In this document: positions 25,061-38,900 of the stretch, piece by piece
Layout: every line of letters starts with the position of its first letter
Position numbering within the stretch: position 1 is the stretch's first letter
Assembly: GCA_948567375.1 (NCBI GenBank)
Contig: OX419761.1
Location: 49,230,501 to 49,294,500 of the forward strand
Direction of reading: 5' to 3'
Source of the DNA: Lunularia cruciata
Lineage: Eukaryota > Streptophyta > Marchantiopsida > Lunulariales > Lunulariaceae
DNA length: 64,000 nt
Program-made: the position numbers and the translations under genes
Notes under the pieces: generated by a model
Database searches by the model: none
The model's input: only the letters and a program-made list of their open reading frames with translations
Told to the model about the DNA's origin: nothing

Positions 25061-27000
25061 AGGAGTGGTCGCTCCCATACCTCCAGTGCTCCGCATAAGA
25101 ACGGGAGATGGAACCTACGGAAAGCGAAGGCACAGAAGGCAGGAGTAACTTAAGCAATAAATTAGAGCGCGTTAAATTCCGTTTACATAACTGTGTCATT
25201 ATCGGGCGGGCCCGAAACTGTACCCTGTCATCACCGGTGCTTCACGTCGACCCGACACCCGGTTACCGCCCCGGATATGCTCACCAGTAAGCCGCCAAAG
25301 TCCACCAACGCGAACCGTAGGATAAGGCCTTATACGTCATCCAGCCCTCGGATTGCCTTTGTCGTGAAATCTGACAGCGTCCATCTTATTCCCTAGTGGG
25401 CGGATCGGGAAGAAAACGGGCGTGGATTTGTTCCTGCAGTCCATATCAGCAGGGGATTGACGCCCGGGCAGATATCTGGAGCGAAACCTGGTCCTTATGC
25501 GGGCCGTACGAGATCATATTGAGCTTTAACACCCAATCGAGCACGAGTTGCCAACTCCGCGTAGACTGGGATTTCGGTCAGTCAAGAGTCAGTGCAGTCA
25601 GTCGCCGTTGAGTTAAGTTCGAGGACATGCTTGTTTCGATTCCCTTTAGATTCAGTTTTCCCAACTTAATCTGGAGGAACCGCCGGGCTTGTTGCAATCA
25701 GTCAATTCCTCTGTTGCCAGCATCTCGCCAATTTGTCGCTTTGATTGAACTCTTCTTTGTCGAGACTTGTATCCCCGCGAGATATCTTAGCTGTGGGACT
25801 ATTTAGTGGAGATTTATTGATTGCTCATTGGTCGAGAAAACATACGTCCGACTCCCATTGCCGTCGTCGTGGAGCGAATCTGGAATCTGTTTCATCGCCG
25901 CGTTGAGCTGGGGTTGACTGTGAACAGCATGCGCTATGGTCTGCCGTGCCGGGTTCCTTCCATCGTCCCCAACTACTCCCACCGAGATGTGCTTGACGTC
26001 TTCCGCGAAGCTGCTGATCGGAGAAAGTTCAGTTGAGTCGTCATGGGTAGGGTGGGTGGCAAGCACGGTGCTCTGTAGCCGATCTCTCGCCTACCAGTGT
26101 TACCTCCCCGGTCCGGGACCAACCAAGTTCTCATCCTCAGCCACAAGATTTCATATCTTATGCAATCCTGTCCACAGAGAGTAAACTCAGTAGTACCCCC
26201 GCGAGATAACTCTAGTTTCCTGGGAGTCCCTCCTCCCGCGGGAAGCGCATGCGCAGTACACAGGTGCGCGAGAGCGGCTAGAAACCGGCACGATAGGGCA
26301 GGGCGTTCCATCCGGCATAATATGTAAGTACGCTTGACAAAGTTCGAGTTCATCTACAAACAGAGTTATCGATTCCCGGTTGGGTATAAACTTGTTCTCG
26401 AGGAACCCGGGAAAAGTATTAGTTTCGCGAATTAAACCAATTTAGCAACGATTTTCGGTCTACCCGCCATGTGCAATCTCTCACCGGGAAATCAACAATT
26501 GCTCGGGAAATAGCGTACCAGAAGGGAACGTGCGACTTCGTCCCGAAGGGGCAGCAACAGGAAGACGCTGCGGAGATGGACGGGTATGATGTTGCAGAAC
26601 TGAACCCCACCCGCTGTGTAGGAAGAGAACGAGAGCGACCTCGTGTGGTGACCAGAGAGGTCAGACGAACTCAGCTCCAAAGAAACAGATCGGGTTCTGT
26701 TTCCGCCTCCTGCCGGTTCTGGTCTGGTGACCCATTTTCCGAGCTGCTTCCTCCACTCCTCCGTTTCCATCCTCTACTCGAACGCACTCTACACTCGAGC
26801 GTTCCAATCCTACCCGGAGCGCTGCTTGTACGGGAGCTCGGATAGCCTTTACTACAGAACGGGGAGGGGTGAAAATAGCGCCGGTGTGTGTAGTACGCGT
26901 GAGCTCGTTCCTCCTGCCGCTAATGTTGTTTCTCTGATGATGATTATCATGGTGCCTGCTGCACAGACAAGGAGATCCAGAGAAGAGAAAGTTAAGCTTT
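25061..27000. other. GC-rich region upstream of CAMTA, no gene recognised
   Basis: GC content is clearly above the neighbouring block and many overlapping frames are open on both strands. The longest is 126 codons at 25973-26353 on the minus strand. None shows a known motif, so they are most likely a by-product of high GC. It could hold distal promoter or an unspliced leader exon of CAMTA. Confidence 0.4.
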
Positions 27001-27923
27001 GACAAAATCGCCTTTCTCTCCTTTCCTCCTTTTCATGCTGCTACCCTTTCCCGACCTCTCACCTCGACTCTCATTTCTTTTCAGCTGCTTTCCGCTCCCC
27101 CCTCCCGCGCTCGGTCGTTCTCTCTATCCATGAAGAACAAATACTCGTTCACAGTCTAATCCCGCCTTCTTCTCTCTCATAAACTGCAACTCGCGATCGT
27201 CCTTGTCACAGACCCTTGCCGTGTCTTCTGCTTTCGTCCATGCTGTGGAGACCGCAACTTTCTTAACTTTTCGTTGGATCCTTGGGTTCTTAGTTGGAAA
27301 GTTTGGTTGAGGGTCTCGAGCTTGTGTACCCTATGTCCCGACACGAGGGGTCGGTTGCTTCAATCTGCGGGTGGTGAAGGTGGAATAGTTCACGCTCGTG
27401 CCGTCTTCGAAGTTAGAGACCCCTGCTTGTCTGTGTTCTCTTGTGATTTCTTCTCTGGAGCGAAACTCACTCGGCACTACATCCCTTGGTTAGCTTAGCC
27501 TAGACTGTGCGAAGTGCGCACTTAGTTTGCAGCGGATTTTCTGTTCCCCGTGTCGGAGTGTAGATAGGAGCGCTGTAGCTAGAACGCAACAACAGGAGCT
27601 TAGTGCGGGTGGTTTCATTACAGGAGCGCAGTGTCGACGTTCCTCTGGTGTAGACTTCGGCTCTGGGGTCAAGGGTCGGAGCTCAGGCTGCCAACTTCGG
27701 CTGCGAGGACACTATTGTGTTTCTTTCTCCGGCTTAAGCCGCCTCACTACGGACTTTTATCGAGGTTCTTGGATACCCCACACCACCAGTTATCGTAACT
27801 TATCTTAGTACTGATTACCTGGGGCTCATGGAAGGATAGGTGACAAGGCTATGAGAAAGCGACGCCGACCATATAACGATCACAATTTCTGCAGTGACTG
27901 TAGTTGATAGTTTATGCTGCGTA
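27001..27923 (+). promoter_or_regulatory. Putative promoter and 5' UTR of the CAMTA gene
   Basis: From 27012 to about 27140 the plus strand is a strong C/T tract (CTTTCTCTCCTTTCCTCC and similar, plus CTCCCCCCTCCCGC). This is typical of plant core promoters and leaders with Y-patches. GC-rich DNA follows up to the first coding ATG at 27924. No clear TATA box; the transcription start is not resolvable. Confidence 0.45.
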
Positions 27924-30900
27924 ATGGCATCGATGACTGCTGGGCGAAGTCGTAATCATCCTCCGCAACCTGGTACGTCGTATTTCTCTACAACCCTTTT
28001 TACAGCTGAATTGAACCCGTGTATAAGTGGGCCTTCCTCTTGCTGTCATCAGAGTCACTTGTCTGCACGTTTCTTTCAATGGATGTGAATTATATAGCCT
28101 TCCATGGCAAAGAACTACTTAAGGGTCATGGGTTTTTCTACATTATCTTACCGCAATGAGCGCATCCAGGCATGTTGGCAGGAAGAGAATGTTGACTAGC
28201 TCACTAGCGGGGCCTCTCAGTTTCCCCAGTTTTGCCCTCGCTTCTTTCCTCTTCCTGTTCCCTGTCTAGTTACAAGACTTCAAGAAGCTTCTTCTTTGCA
28301 GTATCCTTTCTTGCAGAGCATGAGCGCGCTTGGTTTTTTTAACACTTTCCAGCCTTTGAGGAGCACATAGTGCAGCTTTATAATATGGGGCACCCTACAC
28401 TTCGAGGCCATATTCTGCGAGGGCTCCAAGCTTGAAAGATTATCAAGGCATCTGTCTACATTGTCCAAGAAATTGTTGTGTCAACCTCTATAACAAGGAT
28501 ACTAATCGAGTACACCTGACTGATTCTTTACCATTGGCTGTAGCTATGTCAGTGTCCATTTGCGCTCTTTGTACTGATAACCGACTGTTGATGTGCTGTG
28601 ATGTTGCTAGAAGTGGATGTGAGGCAAATCATACATGAGGCACAGACTCGGTGGTTGAGGCCAGTCGAAGTCTGTGAAATTTTGCGGAACTACAAGTTTC
28701 ACAATTTCAAACTGAACCCTGTTCCTCCAACGCAACCGATAAGTAAGTAGCCCTTTACATATCTGTTTTGGGTTTTTCTCAAATTAGAAGTCGGAGATAG
28801 ACACCTCAAGGAGAACGCGTTTTGGCCTGTTGCAAAATTCATCTATCCAAGAAGTTCGAGTCGGGAAACCCACTTAAGCTGTAATTGGATTTAAATGGCA
28901 CTCGTCGTGTGGTTTGGTGCTGAACCCATTGAACAGGAGAGCTAGTTGTGGCGAGGGAGATCTGAAAACCTCCCGAATTCTAAATAGATTTGTCTTGCAG
29001 GTGGTTCTCTCTTCCTCTTCGATCGGAAGGCCCTGCGATATTTTCGTAAGGATGGTCACAATTGGCGCAAGAAGAAAGATGGGAAGACGGTTAGGGAGGC
29101 TCACGAGCGTTTGAAAGTGAGTAGTTCAAATTGTGGAAATTTGTTACTTACCTTTATGTTACAGACTCTATTCGTTTCTTGGCATTTTGATGTTTCCCTT
29201 GATATCACCTGTCATCTACAACATCTCCATAATTTCGTGTGCTTGAAACGATCTTTCCTGTATTATTTGTTCCATATTTCCTCTTATTTTCCTACTTCAG
29301 CTGTTGTTCCGAAAGACTGAACTCCTCGTGTCATACTCTATATCCAAGTTTTCTCCGCGACTCAGGTGTCGTAGTTGTCATATGGCATCTGAGTGCTTAG
29401 TTTCGTTATGGTGCCAGTTATGTGCAAGTGCCAAGAGCATAGGTACTGATCTTCTGGGATTCTTTATCTCTTCAGGCAGGAAGTGTCGATGTCCTCCATT
29501 GTTATTACGCACATGGAGAGGACAACGTTAACTTCCAGCGTCGTTGCTATTGGATGCTTGACCCGTAAGTATTCCTCTTTGAAGAGGTTGGCTAAAGAGG
29601 TTAGCTGCTGCGCTATTGCTGCCTACATTAAACTAATGAAGTTGCCTTTTGAAGGGGATGCAGGCTAGGTTTGATCAGCAAACGACAAAGAATGCTGACA
29701 AAGTAATTTATTATATGTGATTGCAGGTCCTACGAGCACATTGTCCTCGTGCATTATCGCGAGGTTACTGAGGTATGGGAATTGCTCTCTTTTCGTATCA
29801 TACTTATTTTCCTGTATGTATGATAGATCCAGAGAATAGGTGGAGCTTCTTAGTTTCTTTACATGAAAGAGCAAACTTTTCTGACAAGCAGAATTATGGC
29901 GATGCGGAGGTGAAACCGTGTTGTTATTTTATGGACCTGAAAGTGGATGTTTGGGATCCAACATAATTATCGGTTTTCGGAACATAGTTGACAGAGGACT
30001 TGGTGCATGGGACAAGCAATGGCATGTTATACGTGTCTTAGTAGTACTCTCTTTCTGGGGCTTGAGTTTGCTGCTTCACAGTATCACTCACTAATCTTCC
30101 CTGATATTCCTATTTCCTGATTGTCTACGTCATGTTCATGGAACTCTCTGCAGAACAACCGCTCGTGTATAATCCGTAATATGCACGACTACACAACTCC
30201 GGCCAACGCCGTATACAATCCTCAATTCACTACTCAATCCCCACTTGTATCGCCTGCTGTGTCCGCATTGACCAACTCTAGCCACCCTTCCGTTGCAAGT
30301 CCGGAAACTGTAGAGGCACCCTGTCCTACTCTATCACCCGAACTAGATGAGGCAGAATCCGCCGAGCCGGACGAGTTAGAAGATCCCGGTCTGGAAGGAG
30401 AAGGAGACCAGCCAGGTTTACAGCCGTCGTTGCTCGAACAGTTGGGGGACCAGCACTTATCCAGTGGTCATAGTCTGGCAGGTGGTAATCAGTGGCAGGG
30501 TCTTAGGAACCCGAAGAGTTTGGGAGTTATCGATGGGCAGTTCAGTCCCCTCTTCTCTACTCAGGACACGGACTTTAAGCCCTCGTATGCTGAACTGGGG
30601 CAGCACCTTCCCGTGAGAATTCCGCCTGCAACCCAGAATGTGAACAATCCACTACTTCCGAGTTTTTCCCGAGGAGATGTTGGCAGTATTAGCAAACAGT
30701 TTGAAGCCATGTTAGAAAGTCCAGGTACGAACTTCCGAGCGCTTTCTTTCTAGTTTCGTTGGTGAAATGTACTCAAATGACTTTTGCAAAGCACTTCATG
30801 ATTTCTATACTATTCGTAGCTTTGGACGAGGACGTATTTAAACTGATTACGCAGTCGAGTGGCATGTCTCATTGTTGTTATAGACATGAAATAGACAAGA

Positions 30901-33900
30901 TCGTGTTGATAGTTAAACTGAAATTACCACGTGTTTTGATTGCGAAGGGCCATCACAGGGAAGCTTGTCGCAGCGAGGCTCTTCATCCACTCATCTTCAG
31001 TTGACCACCCACCAATTGTCTTCGTTTTTGCAAAATGGTGGGGGAAGATCTGTGAAGAATGAGTCCCCTTGGGTAGATATGTTAGCGGCGGTGACCACCC
31101 CTGGAACGAGGAGAACACTTTTAGATAACATTGGCTACGCCCATTCTCCTCTTGGGAAAGATGCACCACCTGTTCATGGTCCCCCCTTATCTCCAAAAGG
31201 CATTGTTGATGCATTGTCTCCACGCAACTTAGGTCGTATGCCCCAGACGCATCTTGAGGAGAACTTGCGGGCTATGACGGAGAAAGGAATTTTGAAGAAG
31301 GCGGAGGAGAAAGCGCAGGTGAGGCAGGCTGTGATTGAATCCCATTCAAGATCATGTGTCTGCAGTGCCCTTAGTGTCACTCATGTGTCTGTTCTGGTTG
31401 AGTTTTCCTCTGACGGATGCTGCAGTCTTATCGTGCGCTAGTGCTAAACAAGTCTCGACTTGTTGTAGGCTCAACGAAGGTTGCAAGCAACGCACGGAGA
31501 GACTAACCATGTGGACGCCGTCTCACAACGCAATCAGGAGCCGGTAAATTTCGCTAACGTTCTCAATAGCGCAGAACACGACTTGCAACCTCCGGGCATC
31601 TTTGTGTAAAGCGCTTCCTATTTGGCGTAGGGGCCTTCTGTAACGTTTGTGCCTTGATTCTCTGCAGATGAATGGGAACCAGTTCATTGAGTCAGATACA
31701 TTGGAGGAACTTGTACGGAGCGGACAGTCTCATCAAGACTCTTTTTCGACATTTTCTAAAGACAAGAGAACTTGGATGCAGCAGTCACCTCTTCAAAATG
31801 AGCAGCAACAGCAACTACTCAACTTCCAACCGGTCAATCAGTATGATCAACAGAACACGAAACAGAACCAAGAGGGTATGCAACAGGAGAAACTTCAGCC
31901 TATTTTTCCGCCGCCTCAGCCGAACAGCTTCTCTTTCCTGGATAATGGTGGCGAGTTTTCTCCCACCGTCGAGCACCTTCTCAAAGACGTCCAGACTGAA
32001 GAAAGCCATCACGATGTGATGGAAAGCTACAAGAAACTAGATAGCTTTGGGCGGTGGATGAACTCATCAGGTTTTGTAACAGACAGCCCATCCCCCTTCA
32101 TCGGTAGTACCGCCGTAAGCCTTTGGGACAGTCCTCTTGTGTCTCTAGAAGGTCTTTCTGGTCAAACAACACAAATGGAGGTTGGACTCAATCCGAGTCC
32201 TTCCATATTGGAACAATATTTCAACATTAGTGACTTCTCACCGGAGTGGGGTTCGTCAGCAGGAGACACTAAGGTAAATTTTTATCTGCGAGCTGTTTCT
32301 TTTTTAACTATTGCCTGTTATCTTTTAGTACGATTGAATCTAGTATGGAAGGTCCTTGCGAATATTGCTGTTCATCTTTTACCGTTCTGTTTTTCCGGCA
32401 CAAGTAATTCCCTTTTATGATGTATGAATGTTCTCCTGTTTGTTCGCGGTACTAATTAACACTAGTTGTGCCCCCGAACTACTGTAGACGGAGCAGATTT
32501 CATTACAGTAAAGTCGGTATAGCATGTGGGTTTGTCTATTGATGATCGCTATACGCCTTGTAGTGGATCTTTGTTCCGACTCTTGCCAAACATACATATT
32601 AATATGTGAAGCCTGTTAAGTTTATACCTGCTTTTTGACTTTCTGATCTTTAGTTTGGAAATAAGGTGATTACGGCGGTGAAGAAAGAGCCTCCTTCAGT
32701 AATCCCAGCAACATGTCACTAGCTTCTTTGGTGCAGTAGATATCGAACTAGTCTTTTTTGTACTAGTGTAATCACCACTTCAAGAATCTAATCTTTCACA
32801 ATTTAACGTGGATTTGCAGGTTCTAATCACAGGATCCTTTGTGGGTAATATCAACCCTTCAGACCACAGGTGGGCCTGCATGTTTGGTGAAATTGAGGTT
32901 CCTGCAGATCTCTTAGATTCTGGCGCCCTCCGATGCAAAGCCCCTAAGCACGGTCCTGGGAGGGTTTCTTTCTACATAACACGAACCGATAGGTTCGCTT
33001 GTAGTCAAGTAAGAGAGTTTGAGTTTCGTGATTCTGGAACCGATCAGTCATTGGAAACTGAGGAGGACTTACGTTTCAAATTGAGCTTTGCGCGCATGTT
33101 GATGGCCACTACATCTAGCAGCTTTCGGCACGGAACGAGAAACGTGAAATTCAAAGAATGTGAAGATGATGAGTGGAGAAAGCTCGAGAAAATGCTTGAC
33201 ATGCGCAAGCCTTTAGCGGAGGTTAAGGAGCAATTGATGCAGCTGATATTTAAGCGTAGGTTACAAGAGTGGCTCCTCTTGAAGAAGAAGGAGGAAGGTA
33301 TTATAGGCCCGTCGCTACATGACGATCGTGGACAAGGGGTTTCGCACTATACCGCTGCCCTTGGTTACGCGTGGTCCATCAAACCGCTATTGAGTGCGGA
33401 TATCTCAATCAACTTCCGCGATAAACGAGGTTGGACAGCATTGCATTGGGCAGCTTATTGTGGAAGGTGAGTTGTTAATTCTGTCAATTCATTTGCCACG
33501 TATGCTTTACTTTTTACTCAGGACATCGGTTTGTTTGAGATTGAGTTTGTCAGGGTGGTTTGGCAAGCAAAATTCTGGTTTTGGTATTTGAAAAATGGTC
33601 CCATGTCCAAGCGAGTGAAATATATCTCTTGCACATTGGATCTAAGAATTATTCCACCTCTGTTCAGATGAGGTGAATGTAAGATTATGCCCTTTGCTCT
33701 AGCTGGGAGCTTATCGTTACCCTGGAGCCTATCAGACATATAAGGGCGGTAGATAATTTGCTACTGATTACCGGATGGACGGATGTTTTGGCTGATGATG
33801 GTTGGTTTTGGTTGCAGGGAGGAAGTGGTATGTGCCCTTCTGGATGCGGGTGCTACCGCGAGTCTCATCACCGACCCGACTCCCACGTGTCCAGCTGGCC

Positions 33901-34838
33901 AAACTCCTTCGGATTTGGCCTCTGCCAGAGGCCACAATGGTCTAGCCGCTTTCCTGTCTGAGAAGGCATTGACGACAAGATTATCTTGTTTGAACCTGAA
34001 CGACGGCATTTTAGTTGATGAAGGTGCTGCAGCGATGGCCGGTGACAAAGCTGTGGCGGCACTTGAAAGAAGGTCCAGCATCCGGTCTAGTGTTCGGGCA
34101 GGGTCGGATCAGCAAGTGCTACTGGCGTCTATGCGAGCAGTACGAAATTCTACTCAAGCAGCAACAATCCTCAGAGATGCAATTAGACAACAAGAATTCC
34201 GTGATCGCGAACGGAAGAGTCTGTGTGGAGAGGATCAGTTAGACGAATATGGTTTGTCAGACGAACAAGTGCGGTCTATGCTGGCGGCTCGGAAAATACA
34301 GAAAGCATATCGTTCTCACCAGAAGGCTAAAAGTCTTCATATTGCTGCCACAGCAATACAGCGCAAGTTTCGAGGCTGGAAGGGAAGGAAGGACTTCCAG
34401 ACACTACGACAGCGAATTATCAAGATACAGGTGTGTTGAGGTGTTAAATTTTCTTGGTTGAGAAGTTTCTCCTCCTCTCCTCCCTACTCCCCCCCAATGT
34501 CAGTAGCCGTTTATATTTTGCTGACGGTCGGAGTTTACCCTTTAATGCAGGCCCACGTACGAGGCAGATTAGTTCGCAACCAGTTCCGGAAAATTCTTTG
34601 GTCTGTTAGTATAGTGGAAAAGGTAGTCTTACGTTGGCTGCGGAAGCGTAAGGGCCTAAGAGGATTCCGCTCCGATGGGGAAGCACCATCGTTCATCAAT
34701 GATGATGATGATGACCTGATCCGTGAAGGACGGCACAGGAATCATGCGGCGGTCGAGAAAGATGTGCAGAGAGTTCACGATATGGCCCGGCAGAAGGCTG
34801 CACGAGAGCAATATAACCGGTTGGCACAAATGGCCAGG
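27924..34838 (+). CDS. CAMTA: CAMTA, calmodulin-binding transcription activator (last exon unresolved)
   Basis: Twelve exons join in frame to 1201 codons: 27924-27972, 28611-28742, 29001-29116, 29476-29564, 29727-29772, 30154-30724, 30948-31318, 31469-31543, 31668-32273, 32820-33466, 33818-34430 and 34551-34838. Domains in order: CG-1 DNA-binding domain at residues 16-144 (EAQTRWLRP.EVCEILRNY, SGSLFLFDRKALRYFRKDG, NWRKKKDGKTV as basic nuclear signal, GSVDVLHCYYAHGE); long disordered acidic and Gln-rich middle; TIG fold at about 686-756 (VLITGSFVG); ankyrin repeats at about 858-950 (RGWTALHWAAYCGREEVV); IQ motifs at about 1057-1120; and a basic calmodulin-binding helix (ILWSVSIVEKVVLRWL) at about 1121. 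The family binds CGCG-type promoter elements and couples calcium signals to transcription. The start is chosen because MASMTAGRSRN ends on a perfect donor (G/GTACGT) whose phase fits exon 2. Exon 7's acceptor (TTGCGAAG) is the only weak one. Relatives carry further residues after the IQ region. Here the end is either read-through to TAA at about 34880, an exon at 35025 with immediate stop, or a later exon. Confidence 0.93.
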
Positions 34839-35985
34839 GTATGCAAATTCATGTGCCTGTTGATTCTCCTGGGACCCGTATAAATCTCATTGCCATTTTC
34901 TGTTTTAATATGCTGACTTCATATTGTCATTTATGCATTGTGATCAAAATCAAAGAGCGAGTAGTACTACATCCAACGGACCTTTCTTAAAGGCCAAAGT
35001 TGTGATATCACTTCTTGCCTACAGGATTGACTCTTTGTTAATGTAGTCTCATAACTGGCCCGAAGAACTGTCTTTCACATTAATATAAATAGACGTAGCG
35101 TCAAGAAGGATACCTGTACTCCTTTTGTCGTTTTATTATGTTTGGTCTATATGCCTTCACGAATGTTGAGTCTATATTCAGTTTGCAGAATTACACAAGT
35201 TTGTGAGTGTGAAATCTAGTTTTCCTAGCGTTTTCTGCACACTATTTCACAAAATGTAGTTAACATAGGTTGTCCATGTTGAAATTCAAATGGTGGCATT
35301 GTTGCTCACCTGGCCGTAGTATCTGAGGATGCTTCTGACTTGCCTCTTGTGGGATGTATAGGGTGAGCATTACAACGCATACACTGACCACGGGCAAAGC
35401 TCCAAAGAATATATGCTGAACCTGGATGCGGTGATGGCTACAGTGGAGTGATGACTTTACAATGTACAATTCAGTCAGTTCTTACAGTGAAGAAGTTAAC
35501 TTTTCACTTTGCCCACCAAGCTTCAGTTTGCTGGCTCAGATACCAGTATACTCTAGAAAAATTCATTGTATAGCAGTAGAGACCTTCTGTAACTATGTCC
35601 TTCACATTGTCCATGATTGGAGTATTTTAGTTGTGCTCCTCACCTTTGGAAGCTTAGAAATTGTAACTCACATGTTAATGAGGTCAAGCCTGTTTGGCGG
35701 TACAAATGTAGATTATATAAGGATCTGACCTTCCTCTTCACCGACCATCTTCTCGTCTCGAGTTTATTTCATGTAATGAGCGATTTGAACTCGAAATCAG
35801 TGTGGTTACCTGTGGAGGAAGGCCTCCCGCGGAAGCGGTACTTTTACAGTCAAGCGCTTCCATCAGTACCCCAAGACCTTGTAGGTTCGTATTGATGTCT
35901 CTAACTTATCTCCTAATCTTACAATTTCGTGATGAATGTCTTACGTGTTGACCATCGTGAATGCACACATATCGTTAGTATTTTC
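34839..35985 (+). other. CAMTA downstream region: unresolved terminal exon and 3' UTR
   Basis: Sequence after exon 12's donor (AGG/GTATGC). Candidate acceptors in phase 0 include TTGCCTACAG at 35024, giving a stop after one codon, and CGAAATCAG at about 35801, giving 28 basic codons and a TAG. Neither resembles a known CAMTA tail strongly enough to choose. No other gene is visible. Confidence 0.4.
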
Positions 35986-38900
35986 GTGAGTGCTTACTAT
36001 GACCGCCTCTCTGCTTCCGTCAGTGTTTAGTGTTTTAGGACTCGTGCATCCGCAGAAGATGCTGCGGTATACACTATCTCATATCCAGTCATTCGAACTC
36101 ATGAACTCATGGCACTCACGATCTTTCGAACAGAAACTCGGGTCGAGGGGTACTGACATTCGCTTAGCTACTTCGGCACTACGTTTGGCACTGATGAAGT
36201 CGTACGTGCTTTCAAGGAGGCTTACTATGACCGCCGTTTGCTTCCCTCAGTGTTTTCGTGTTTTAGGACTCCTGTATTCATAGCACATGCTGCGATATAC
36301 TATATCCTATAGGCTTGCATACCAGGCAGTTGTATGGGAATTCTACGTGACTTCTGGACTTGTATGTATAGTCTACCACGATTTTTAATTGACATACGGT
36401 TGTCTGCCATGTGGCCTTCGATGTTTGCTTTTGGACACGTGGGCCCACCTTGTCCATCACTTCATCCGAGGCAGATTTTATCTCTCTTATTTGCTTTTTC
36501 CTGCGGTCCTCTTGTCCTTTCATGCTTTTTCTTACTTCTCTGTTCTTCCCTTCGGACACCTCGCCTTTGTTTTTCCTGATTGAGTGGGCTCGCCCCTTCC
36601 CATGCGTGGCTGATGTTTCTTGCTCCCCTCTCGTATTACTAACGAACCCTTGCTTGACAATTTCTCATTGCTGTGTCTTGGATTTTATCTCTATTAATGG
36701 CTGTTCGTGATTTCAGGGATCCATCAGGTATGTCTCGAGTCCTTCCCTCCTCTTACTCATGTTGTCATTCATTTTTTACTTGCCTGGTTCACATTATGCG
36801 GCTGAGACCCCTGCGATTACTGATTTGCCTGCACTTCTGCTTGCTTTTTCTTTCCACACTTCCACTTCTGGTTTTCTGTTCTTCAACATTCCCACTACTT
36901 ATGAGCGGCACTTCAGGGGAGCAACCGAGGTTTCCTTGGCACTAATGATTTTTCGAGCAGAAACTCGGTACCAGGGGGACTGACACTTGCTCAGCTACTT
37001 GGGTACTGATGACATCGCATGTGTTTTCGTGGAGGTTTACTATGGCCGCCTTCTGCTTCCCTTTGCTGTTTAGTGTCTCAGGACTCAAGCGGCCATGGCG
37101 CTTTTTGCTATATCCTTTATATCCTGTCCTATTTTGCTTCGCTCTCGTTACCCTGTTACACTTTCGACAGGTTTCTGCAGCCACACGATCCAATAGCTCC
37201 CGCATTGTTCCACTCCTCCATTCCCCAGCTAATTCCCTCCCTATTATTTTTCCTTCGGACTTTGCTTGATTCCTGGTTCGACCTCTCGTGTCTACAGTGT
37301 ACCCGAACTCCAGCCCATGTTTTTAATTTTTATTGTTCACGCACTGCTTACTGGCGGTCTTTTACATAACGTTTCCTATCTCTTGCAGTCGTTTGCATAA
37401 CTGTTCTAGATTTCACGTTTGTTTACTAGTCCGTCACCCATATGTTATTCTCGATTTGTTTCAATTATACCTTCGCTTCTAGTTACATTCGATGCATTCT
37501 AGCTTATGGATCTCTCACTATTCTAGCATTGTGAATCATGTACATCTTGCCTGCTGATCATTTGCACTTCATGGTTCTAGATAACCCGTTCCCAGAACGG
37601 CTTCTGCTCTCATATACCTCTATATAGATATCCTGTCCTCTTTCGCTTCGCTCTCGTTGCACTGTTACACTTCGATATGTCTCTGCAGAAGCACCGTCCA
37701 CTAAGCTCCCGCATTGTTCCACTCCTCCCTTCCCCAGCTAATTCACTTCCTAATTTTCGATTTCTCTCTTTGCCTGCTTCATGGTTCATTCCTGACGTTC
37801 GACCTCCAGTGTCTCCAGTGTTCCTACCGGATTCCAGCCTACAGTTTAATTTCTTCGTTCATGCACTGCTTAAGCACCGGTGGTCAATTACACAATGTTT
37901 TATATTTCTCGAATTCGTTTGAATAGCTGTTATCGTTTTCAAGTTGTTTACTAGTCCTATAAATATATGTTGATAGATATATGTTGTTCTCGAGTTGTTG
38001 CCTTTGCTTCAGGTTACATCCGATGCATTCTACTTAATGGATTTATTACTATTCTAGCTAGCACGGTGCATAAAGTACATCTTGGTTACCGATCATATGC
38101 ATTTAATGAGTTCTGGATCACCCGTTCCTAGAACGGCTTCTGCTCTCATCTACCAATATCCAGTCCTCTTAACGCTTCGCACTACTTCTCTGAGCGATTT
38201 ATTAACTGTCCGACTGCCCGACTCACGGATCTTCCACGACTTTCGATTTCAAGGCTTCTACACCAATCCCGACTTCAGATTAATTTCATCTTTCGCGTCT
38301 GGCTCGTTAAGGCGTCGATTCCCCGTTGAGTTTATTTATTATTTCTGTTACCGCTTATTCGATGTATCCTACTTGTATTATAGATGTTACTGTTTCAATG
38401 TTTCCAGGTTGCCTTTACTCCTGCTTACATTCGATCAGTTGTTTCCATTTCATCTCCTTTCCAGGTTTTATACGATAGTTTCGACTAGCACACTTTTTGT
38501 ATACATTCCATATCATGCATCTCATTTGCACTCAATGAGTTCTAAATGTCCCGTTCCTCTACCGGCTTCTGTTCTCATTTCCCTTCTCATGTCCCGTCCC
38601 TCTACCGGCTTCCGCTCTCATCTCCTAATATGCAGTGATTCGCATTCCATATGCACTTTTGATGGGTTCTGGATCGCCGGTTCATCGGACGGCTTCTGCT
38701 CTCATTTCCTCATATCCAGTCCTTACACGCTTCGCTTCTGCTCTCATCTCCTATTCCTGAACGCTTCGCTCCTATACAACTATTACGCCAACGAGTCCTC
38801 CCCGCCACTTACCTCCACTCTACCCATCCTCGACTAGAGCCGTCTTTTGTTTCTTGCTCGATGGTCCTCCCGTACTTCCAGTTTCAGATGCATAATCTCC

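Noticed and set aside
25973-26353. 126-codon minus-strand frame in the GC-rich region upstream of CAMTA
   Set aside because: Overlapping frames of similar length are open on both strands, there is no motif, and high GC explains the lack of stops.
38082-38837. 251-codon open frame on the plus strand
   Set aside because: It lies wholly inside the degenerate tandem array, crosses unit boundaries, has no recognisable domain, and its amino-acid pattern follows the pyrimidine-rich base composition.
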